From: Robiginitomaculum sp.
GTDB taxonomy: Bacteria > Pseudomonadota > Alphaproteobacteria > Caulobacterales > Maricaulaceae
Assembly: GCA_021647805.1 (NCBI GenBank)
Contig: JAKITZ010000157.1
Location: forward strand, 1-5,911
DNA length: 5,911 nucleotides
Direction of reading: 5' to 3'
The position numbers were made by a program, and so were the translations under genes. The notes below the pieces were generated by a model, which searched no databases, was not told where the DNA came from, and was given only the letters and a program-made list of their open reading frames with translations. Below, one piece after another: positions 1-5,089 of this stretch. Position 1 is the stretch's first letter; the number at the start of each line of letters is the position of its first letter.

Positions 1-1
1 G

Positions 2-1966
2 GCCTGCGCCAGAGAGTTACTTGCTGAACCAGAAGCAATTTACGCGCAATTCGCCACTCATAATGCCCACACGTTGGCGGCGGTGCAGCTTATGGCAGAA
101 AAAGCTGGTGCAAAGATCGAGTTCCAGCGTTTACATGGCATGGGCGAGGCTTTGTATGTGGCGGCTAATCAATCTTTTGGCGAGATAAAGTGTCGGATTT
201 ACGCGCCAGTTGGCTCGCATGATGATTTATTGCCATATTTGGTGCGAAGATTGTTGGAAAACGGAGCTAATACTTCGTTTGTTTATTCATTTTTGGATGA
301 AAATATTGCCGCAGAAGATGTGGCCGGCGATCCGTTTGCCGGCGCCGCAAACCTTGCCCGACACCCTAAAATACCTACGCCACCGGCTTTGTTTGGGGCT
401 GAGCGTCGCAATGCTGCCGGTTGGGATTTATCAATTAAAACTACTCGTGATCAACTTGAGCAGGCAATAATTGCGCTTGATAAGACTTTGCCATTAATTG
501 CAGCACCGATAATTGATGGTGTAATTGCTGATATTGATCCGCTGCCAGCTATGTCCGCTGCCGATACAAACCGGCAAATAGCAAATGTTTCTAGCAGTAG
601 TGTTAGCGACGTTGATAGAGCTTTTGCCGTCGCTAAAAAATCTTGCGACAGATGGAACCGGCGTGGCGGCTCCGGACGGGCAGCAATTTTGCATAGTTGT
701 GCTGATGTTTTGGAAGCTGCGGCACCAAAATTTATTGCTTTAATGGCTCGTGAGGCTGGTAAAACTCTAGAAGACAGTATTGCCGAAGTGCGTGAGGCTG
801 TGGATTTTTGCAGATATTATGCGGCGCAAGCGCAGCGGGAATTTGGCCCAGCCATTCGTCTGCCCGGGCCAGCCGGAGAAACCAATCATTTGCAACTTAA
901 AGGCCGCGGGGTGTTTGTGTGTATTAGCCCGTGGAATTTCCCATTGGCAATTTTTACCGGACAAATAATGGCAGCACTGGCCGCAGGAAATGCAGTATTG
1001 GCAAAACCGGCGGAACAAACTCCGGTTATTGCTTTTGAAGCGGTGCTTCTGTTTCAAAGCGCGGGCATTCCTGATGATGTGTTGCACTTGCTACCAGGAA
1101 ATGGGGAAACAATTGGTGCGGCACTGGTTTCGCATAGGGATCATGACGGCGTGGTGTTTACCGGTGGTACTGATACGGCGCGCGCTATCAACCAGACTTT
1201 GGCCGCAAGGAAAGGGCCTATTGTGCCGCTAATTGCTGAAACTGGCGGTTTAAATGCAATGGTGGTTGATACCAGCTCATTGCGCGAGCAAGTGATCGCC
1301 GATGTAATTAGTTCTGCATTTGGCTCCGCCGGTCAAAGGTGCAGCGCTTTAAGAGTGTTGTTCTTGCCTGATGAAACCGCCGACATGCTGATTGAGGGAA
1401 TAATTGGTGCTATGGATCAGTTGCAAATTGGTGATCCTTGCCTGCCAACAACTGATATTGGGCCGGTGATTGATAATGAAGCTATGCAAACTTTGCAGCA
1501 GCATTTAACTGACCCGCACTTTGCCGGTGGGGTATTGCATCAAGTGCCGGTAAAATCGGCAAATGCTCATTTCTTTGGACCGGTAATTATCGAGATTAAA
1601 ACCCTAAAGCAGATGCAAAGTGAAGTCTTTGGACCAGTTTTGCATGTGTTGCGGTATAAAGCATCAGAGCTTGACGGTTTATTGGCAGAGTTGGCTGCCA
1701 CTGGATATGGGCTTACTTTGGGTATTCATTCGCGAATCGTCGCCTTTAGCGAAAGAGTGCAACAAAACTTGCCTGCCGGTAATGTTTATGTGAATCGCTC
1801 AATGATCGGCGCGGTGGTCGGAGTGCAGCCTTTTGGCGGATCAGGGCTGTCTGGAACCGGGCCAAAAGCCGGCGGGCCGCATTATTTGCACCGTTTTGCA
1901 ACCGAACAAGTAGTGACAATAGACATTACCGCCCAAGGTGGTGATGCCGAGTTGTTGAACCTGTAA
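2..1966 (+). CDS. putA: Bifunctional proline dehydrogenase / L-glutamate gamma-semialdehyde dehydrogenase PutA (5' end cut off by window)
   Basis: PutA oxidises proline to pyrroline-5-carboxylate with FAD, then oxidises the hydrolysed semialdehyde to glutamate with NAD+. The frame is open from base 2 (654 residues visible). The first methionine-like start at 74 is an internal TTG (Leu), since the upstream residues (QFATHNAHT) are typical PutA barrel sequence. Visible in order: the end of the proline dehydrogenase barrel, with FQRLHGMGEALY, CRIYAPVG and YLVRRLLENGAN, where R82, R83 and E86 of the fragment match the substrate-binding Arg pair and its Glu; a linker to about residue 145; then an aldehyde dehydrogenase domain with SPWNFP (Asn312), catalytic-pair Glu413 (AETGG) and nucleophile Cys447 (GQRCS), and the C-terminal PFGGSGLSGTGPKAGGP. 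The protein stops soon after this, so it is a short (type A) PutA without the extra C-terminal domain of long forms. The N-terminal part, FAD-contacting start, any DNA-binding domain and the promoter lie outside the window. Identity is very secure. Confidence 0.97.
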   Translation, partial: ACARELLAEPEAIYAQFATHNAHTLAAVQLMAEKAGAKIEFQRLHGMGEALYVAANQSFGEIKCRIYAPVGSHDDLLPYLVRRLLENGANTSFVYSFLDENIAAEDVAGDPFAGAANLARHPKIPTPPALFGAERRNAAGWDLSIKTTRDQLEQAIIALDKTLPLIAAPIIDGVIADIDPLPAMSAADTNRQIANVSSSSVSDVDRAFAVAKKSCDRWNRRGGSGRAAILHSCADVLEAAAPKFIALMAREAGKTLEDSIAEVREAVDFCRYYAAQAQREFGPAIRLPGPAGETNHLQLKGRGVFVCISPWNFPLAIFTGQIMAALAAGNAVLAKPAEQTPVIAFEAVLLFQSAGIPDDVLHLLPGNGETIGAALVSHRDHDGVVFTGGTDTARAINQTLAARKGPIVPLIAETGGLNAMVVDTSSLREQVIADVISSAFGSAGQRCSALRVLFLPDETADMLIEGIIGAMDQLQIGDPCLPTTDIGPVIDNEAMQTLQQHLTDPHFAGGVLHQVPVKSANAHFFGPVIIEIKTLKQMQSEVFGPVLHVLRYKASELDGLLAELAATGYGLTLGIHSRIVAFSERVQQNLPAGNVYVNRSMIGAVVGVQPFGGSGLSGTGPKAGGPHYLHRFATEQVVTIDITAQGGDAELLNL

Positions 1967-2160
1967 ATAAAGTAATTTTAAGTATTGATTACCAACCGAT
2001 TGCAAGCTGTTGCTTCATAATGATTTTCTTCGGATAAGTTGGTTTTGAACGACAATTTATCAGTTACTTTAGCGTTTAACATTCTCCTGCGTGGTGTATT
2101 TTATTAAAAAAAACCTTTCGGCTTTTCATGACGTTAACCAGTTGTTCACAAAAAAGATGT
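1967..2160. other. putA-nrdA intergenic region, left part, no gene seen
   Basis: No coding frame with protein-like character and no RNA gene is recognisable here. The region is AT-rich. It contains a weak hairpin with an A-run and T-run at 2106-2126 (listed separately) and, at its right end, an A6 run (2150-2155) facing a T8 run (2160-2167) immediately upstream of the nrdA promoter elements; these could act as an UP-like element or simply be composition. ACCAAC at 1991-1996 and GTTGGT at 2038-2043 are complementary, but 41 bases apart, so are not convincing as a terminator. Confidence 0.5.
2106..2126. terminator. Weak possible terminator hairpin after putA
   Basis: An A8 run is followed by CC-TTTC-GG and then C and T4. 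On the minus strand this reads AAAAGCC-GAAA-GGTTTT: a stem closed by a GAAA tetraloop with one G-U pair and then a T-run. On the plus strand, the direction needed for putA, the same position is an A-C mismatch, leaving only two GC pairs, so termination of putA here is doubtful. No minus-strand gene reads into it from nearby. It is the only hairpin-plus-T-run candidate between the two genes. Confidence 0.25.
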
Positions 2161-2169
2161 TTTTTTTGA

Positions 2170-2185
2170 CCGCTAGATATTGACC
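2170..2185 (+). promoter_or_regulatory. Distal NrdR box (weaker half of tandem operator)
   Basis: The core CTAGATATTG (2173-2182) matches 9 of 10 positions of the NrdR core CWATATATWG, while the outer flanks are poor, giving about 10 of 16 positions overall. It starts 32 bp before the strong box at 2202, leaving a 16-bp linker, so both lie on the same helix face, as is usual for NrdR operators, which come in pairs about three helical turns apart. Spacing and core together support it, although alone it would not be called. Confidence 0.6.
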
Positions 2186-2208
2186 CTGCGGGCGAACACA
2201 AACACTAT
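2180..2208 (+). promoter_or_regulatory. Probable sigma-70-type promoter of nrdA
   Basis: TTGACC at 2180-2185 is a good -35; CACTAT at 2203-2208 is a weak -10 at the ideal 17-bp spacing. Transcription would begin near 2215, giving a leader of about 137 nt. The -10 is embedded in the proximal NrdR box and the -35 overlaps the distal one, which fits repression by promoter occlusion. A second TTGACC at 2166-2171 has no acceptable -10 at 16-18 bp. The call rests on pattern and position only. Confidence 0.5.
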
Positions 2209-2217
2209 ATGTTGTGT
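2202..2217 (+). promoter_or_regulatory. Proximal NrdR box upstream of nrdA
   Basis: ACACTATATGTTGTGT matches 15 of 16 positions of the known NrdR box consensus (acaCwAtATaTwGtgt). NrdR is the ATP-cone/zinc-ribbon repressor that senses the ATP/dATP state and shuts down ribonucleotide reductase genes. The box lies 134 bp before the nrdA start and overlaps the putative -10, so bound NrdR would block RNA polymerase. The gene downstream is itself a ribonucleotide reductase subunit, which makes a chance match unlikely. Confidence 0.88.
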
Positions 2218-2261
2218 CTGAAGAGAACTTTCAGCATTTCAAGATTAACAGTACAGCAATC

Positions 2262-2307
2262 GGCGCGATCAATATCGACGACGCGCCAACGGGGTAATAT
2301 TGCCCGT
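2262..2307 (+). other. Two adjacent inverted repeats in the nrdA leader
   Basis: GGCGCG (2262-2267) can pair with CGCGCC (2282-2287) across a 14-base loop. Directly after it, ACGGG (2289-2293) can pair with CCCGT (2303-2307) around a palindromic AT centre. Both fall inside the predicted nrdA leader and end about 36 bases before the Shine-Dalgarno-like sequence. No known riboswitch or leader family is recognised, and neither stem is followed by a T-run, so they are not terminators. Confidence 0.35.
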
Positions 2308-2343
2308 GCAAGATAGTAATGCATGGCGGTAATTGGAAAAGAT

Positions 2344-2349
2344 AGGGGT
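2344..2349 (+). promoter_or_regulatory. Ribosome binding site of nrdA
   Basis: AGGGGT is the only purine-rich candidate before the gene. It sits unusually close, leaving only 2 bases before the ATG at 2352. The next codon, TTG at 2355, would have a more normal 5-base spacing, so the exact start is slightly uncertain. Either choice changes the protein by one residue, well before the conserved domain. Confidence 0.5.
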
Positions 2350-2351
2350 AT

Positions 2352-4232
2352 ATGTTGCGTAACGATGTCAATTCTACAGCCATAGATGTATCGACAAAGC
2401 AGGAGCCATCTGCTTCGGCAAAAACTCTTGCTTCCAAGCCGGAATTAAAACTGGTGTCAGGGATCAAAATTGATCGCTCCAGAGATGATCTATTGACTGA
2501 TTTTGGCAAAGCCACCTTACAAGACCGCTATCTATTAAATGGCGAAAGCTATCAGGATATGTTCGCCCGGGTTTCTTCGGCTTTTGCTGATGATACAGCT
2601 CACGCCCAGCGCCTTTATGATTATATGTCACAGCTATGGTTCATGCCGGCAACCCCAATATTGTCCAATGGTGGAGCCACTAGAGGATTGCCAATATCGT
2701 GTTTTTTGAACTCGGTTGGTGATAGTTTGGACGGCATTGTTGAAACTTGGAATGAAAATGTCTGGTTGGCCTCAAATGGCGGTGGCATTGGTACTTATTG
2801 GGGGCGGGTGCGCTCTATTGGTGAAAAAGTCGGCCAAAAAGGCGAAACCGCCGGAATTATTCCTTTTGTTCGGGTGATGGACAGTTTGACATTGGCCATT
2901 TCTCAAGGATCATTACGCCGTGGATCAGCTGCTGTTTATCTTGATATTCACCACCCGGAAATCGAAGAGTTTCTTGAAATTCGTAAACCGTCCGGAGATT
3001 TTAATCGAAAAAGTTTGAACTTGCATCACGGCATAAATATCTGTGATGAGTTTATGAACGCGGTAAAAGATGGCAGTGAATTTTCCTTGCGTAGCCCTAA
3101 AACCGGCGAAGCATTACGAAAAGTGGACGCGCGGGCTTTGTGGCAAAAAGTCCTTGAATTACGTATTCAAACTGGCGAGCCGTATATAATTTTCTCTGAT
3201 ACAGTAAACCGCGCAATGCCCAAGCACCAACGGGATTTAGGCTTGTCGGTCAAGCAGTCGAATTTATGCGCCGAGATCATGTTGCACACCGGGCCGGATC
3301 ATTTGGGTAATGAGCGCACTGCGGTTTGTTGTTTGTCGTCTTTGAATGCCGAAAAATTCCTTGAATGGCGCGAATGTCCAATGATGATCGAGGACATATA
3401 CCGGTTCTTGGATAATGTCTTGCAAAGCTTTATCGACACTGCGCCAAGTGCGATGGATCGGGCAAAATATTCAGCAATGCGCGAGCGTTCTGTCGGCCTT
3501 GGGCTAATGGGTTTTCACACCTTTTTGCAACAACAAGGGGTGTCATTTGAGACCGCTCCGGCCAAATCGTGGAATTTGCAGATATTCAAACATATCCGCC
3601 GCGCAGCTGATGCTGCTTCGCATAAATTGGCCGAAGAACGCGGTGCTTGTCCTGATGCCAAAGATGGCGGCTTAATGGCGCGGTTCTCGCACAAAATGGC
3701 AGTTGCGCCGACCGCTTCTATCTCGATTATTTGCGGTGGAACTTCGGCTGGGATCGAGCCAATACCGGCAAATATTTACACTCACAAAACTTTGTCTGGC
3801 TCGTTCACCGTGAAAAATCAGGTATTGCGCAAATTGCTTGGCGAAAAAGGCCTTGATACCGATAAGGTCTGGACTTCTATCATCGAGCATGAAGGCTCGG
3901 TACAGCATATGGAAGAATTGGACGAGTTTGAGAAAGATCGTTTCAAAACCGCGTTCGAATTGGATCAACGCTGGATAATTGAACATGCCGCCGATCGGGC
4001 AAAACTGGTTTGCCAATCGCAATCGGTTAATTTGTTCCTGCCCAGTGATGTCAGCAAATGGGATCTGCACATGTTGCATTGGAGCGCATGGGAAAGCGGA
4101 GTTAAGTCGTTATACTACTGCCGCTCCAAATCCATTCAACGCGCCGGCTTTGCCAATGGCGAAGCAGACATGAGCGCATCAATGGTTGATGCCGCCCCAA
4201 CCGATTACGAAGAGTGCTTGGCCTGTCAGTAA
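2352..4232 (+). CDS. nrdA: Ribonucleoside-diphosphate reductase class I, catalytic (alpha) subunit, ATP-cone-less
   Basis: It reduces ribonucleoside diphosphates to deoxyribonucleotides in the cytoplasm, together with a radical-generating NrdB subunit. Visible catalytic set: Cys117 (ISCFL) and Cys326 (AVCC), the disulfide-forming pair; NLCAE at 304-308, giving Asn304, thiyl-radical Cys306 and Glu308; Tyr588-Tyr589 (LYYC), the radical-transfer tyrosines; and the C-terminal redox pair Cys622/Cys625 (CLACQ) that passes electrons from thioredoxin or glutaredoxin. The glycine-rich SNGGGIGTYWG stretch and RRGSAAVYLDIHHPEIEEFLEIRK are typical of the barrel. At 626 residues it is shorter than E. coli NrdA (about 760), because the N-terminus has only about 32 variable residues before the conserved LVSGIKIDRSRDD, so the dATP-sensing ATP-cone is absent. 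This compact form is known in Alphaproteobacteria. Tandem NrdR boxes precede it. No nrdB follows within the window; the next genes are convergent. All key residues are intact, so it should be functional. Confidence 0.97.
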   Translation: MLRNDVNSTAIDVSTKQEPSASAKTLASKPELKLVSGIKIDRSRDDLLTDFGKATLQDRYLLNGESYQDMFARVSSAFADDTAHAQRLYDYMSQLWFMPATPILSNGGATRGLPISCFLNSVGDSLDGIVETWNENVWLASNGGGIGTYWGRVRSIGEKVGQKGETAGIIPFVRVMDSLTLAISQGSLRRGSAAVYLDIHHPEIEEFLEIRKPSGDFNRKSLNLHHGINICDEFMNAVKDGSEFSLRSPKTGEALRKVDARALWQKVLELRIQTGEPYIIFSDTVNRAMPKHQRDLGLSVKQSNLCAEIMLHTGPDHLGNERTAVCCLSSLNAEKFLEWRECPMMIEDIYRFLDNVLQSFIDTAPSAMDRAKYSAMRERSVGLGLMGFHTFLQQQGVSFETAPAKSWNLQIFKHIRRAADAASHKLAEERGACPDAKDGGLMARFSHKMAVAPTASISIICGGTSAGIEPIPANIYTHKTLSGSFTVKNQVLRKLLGEKGLDTDKVWTSIIEHEGSVQHMEELDEFEKDRFKTAFELDQRWIIEHAADRAKLVCQSQSVNLFLPSDVSKWDLHMLHWSAWESGVKSLYYCRSKSIQRAGFANGEADMSASMVDAAPTDYEECLACQ

Positions 4233-4248
4233 TATTACCCTGTCAGTA
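4222..4248 (+). repeat. Short direct repeat across the nrdA stop codon
   Basis: CCTGTCAGTA occurs at 4222-4231 and again at 4239-4248, 17 bp apart. The first copy encodes the last Cys-Gln and enters the TAA stop. It may be a small tandem duplication or the scar of a nearby insertion; at this length chance is possible. Confidence 0.45.
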
Positions 4249-4260
4249 GTTTTTAAGCTG

Positions 4261-4362
4261 TCACCACGTTCCGTCATGCCGGGCTCTTTGTAGTCCTAAC
4301 GCTTTGCTGCTTGAGGACTCTACGGTATCCTTACCAGTAAGTGACGCGAGAATGAGTGGTGA
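4261..4362. repeat. Imperfect intergenic palindrome of alphaproteobacterial CGTCATGCCGGG type
   Basis: Nested complementary arms can be read from outside inward: TCACCAC (4261-4267) with GTGGTGA (4356-4362); CGTCA (4272-4276) with TGACG (4342-4346); ATGCCG (4276-4281) with CGGTAT (4323-4328, one G-U); and AGTCCT with AGGACT flanking the central loop. The left arm contains CGTCATGCCGGG, a string frequent in intergenic repeat elements of Alphaproteobacteria. It lies between the convergent ends of nrdA and rloB, so its folded RNA could mark the 3' end of either transcript, though no T-run follows. No transposase or coding frame is present. It could be a decayed mobile palindromic element; the copy number in the genome is unknown. 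Confidence 0.5.
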
Positions 4363-4429
4363 AAATTATTGATCAATTTTGGTGTTATTCTTATCGGAAA
4401 TTGGACTTCGTGGCGGTGCTTGGGTCGGA

Positions 4430-5089
4430 TTAAAGACGTTTGGCTTCTCTATCCGCTTTTGTAGCGATTAGCCGCTCTATTCCATTATATTTTGCAATAG
4501 CAATAGCATCGAATAGCAAGTCTATCTCTGTTAATGGTCCTGTCGCGCCATCACGGCGGCAAGCGTCTCTTACGCTAACTGAGTTGTTTAATGCTGATGC
4601 CTGACGGCCTTTCAGCTCAAGAAGAGGGACGCAGTTTTTCTTTTTGTCATAGTTTTGGAACCCGACCTGCGAACGAAGTTTGGTGCGAATATTATCAAAG
4701 CTGTTACAGGCTTGCCGGCTATTCTCATAGTGCAATATGAAGAAATATTCAAAGCACGGTATCGAGATAAAAGTTTCAATCTTCGGCAAGGTTTGGCAAC
4801 GCCTTATAGTATCCGCAAAGTGCGCGTGTTGATCCTGATCGAACACAAGGCAGACATAATCAGCTTTTGAAACAGACAGTAGTGTTCCGTACAAAGCTCG
4901 TCGAGCGTCTTTCAGTAACTTTTTTGGATCTGCCCCACAACCGACTACTTGGACAGCAACTTTATCCAAACGACGTTTTGGAAAGCACGTTTTTAAATAC
5001 TCTATAGTTCCTGCACTATCTTCACATAAAACAACCAGTAACGGCTTGGCAGATTTTGTTCTTTTTTTGTTTCGCCGCCCTTTTGCCAT
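4430..5089 (-). CDS. rloB: RloB-family protein, probable effector of an ATPase-RloB defence pair
   Basis: The 219-residue protein has the layout of the RloB family, first named from genes linked to type I restriction loci. Seen: a basic N-terminal tail (residues 2-15, many Lys/Arg); a beta strand leading into Glu23 (VVLCED...EYL); VVGCGADPKKLLKDA at 48-62; DYVCLVFDQDQH at 77-88 with a D-x-D pair (Asp84, Asp86); and SIPCFEYFFILHY at 109-121, the equivalent of the family motif SNPCFElWlLLHf. The Glu plus D-x-D arrangement resembles TOPRIM-type metal sites, so nucleic-acid cleavage is a reasonable inference but not shown. The usual EGxxTE is altered to EDSAGT here. Its ATG overlaps the stop codon of the upstream ATPase (TAATG) and no good ribosome binding site precedes it, suggesting translational coupling. 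The gene converges on nrdA. Length is normal for the family and no disruption is visible. Confidence 0.85.
   Translation of the reverse strand: MAKGRRNKKRTKSAKPLLVVLCEDSAGTIEYLKTCFPKRRLDKVAVQVVGCGADPKKLLKDARRALYGTLLSVSKADYVCLVFDQDQHAHFADTIRRCQTLPKIETFISIPCFEYFFILHYENSRQACNSFDNIRTKLRSQVGFQNYDKKKNCVPLLELKGRQASALNNSVSVRDACRRDGATGPLTEIDLLFDAIAIAKYNGIERLIATKADREAKRL

Noticed and set aside
74..76. TTG as the start codon of putA
   Set aside because: The frame is open to base 2 and the residues before it (QFATHNAHT) are conserved PutA barrel sequence, so the gene starts upstream of the window.
1978..1993. TTAA-N7-TTAC, a possible CtrA site
   Set aside because: It is one incomplete match in AT-rich DNA, about 200 bp upstream of the nrdA promoter and directly after putA; chance is the simpler reading.
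2231..2515. Open frame on the minus strand over the nrdA leader and start
   Set aside because: It overlaps the nrdA coding start and its control region, has no recognisable domain, and is best explained as a shadow frame.
3672..4079. 135-codon open frame on the minus strand inside nrdA
   Set aside because: It is antisense to strongly conserved NrdA catalytic-domain sequence and its product is not protein-like.
4362..4380. AAAATT/AATTTT hairpin as a terminator for rloB
   Set aside because: The stem is entirely A-T with a 7-base loop and no GC clamp. It may help termination but does not meet the usual pattern.
4233..4429. tRNA or insertion-sequence remnant in the gap after nrdA
   Set aside because: No cloverleaf arms, CCA end or transposase-like frame could be found; only the palindromic element is supportable.
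5055..5070. A-run near the start of rloB as a programmed frameshift site
   Set aside because: The frame through the basic tail continues cleanly into the RloB domain, and the run does not fit a standard slippery heptamer in frame.
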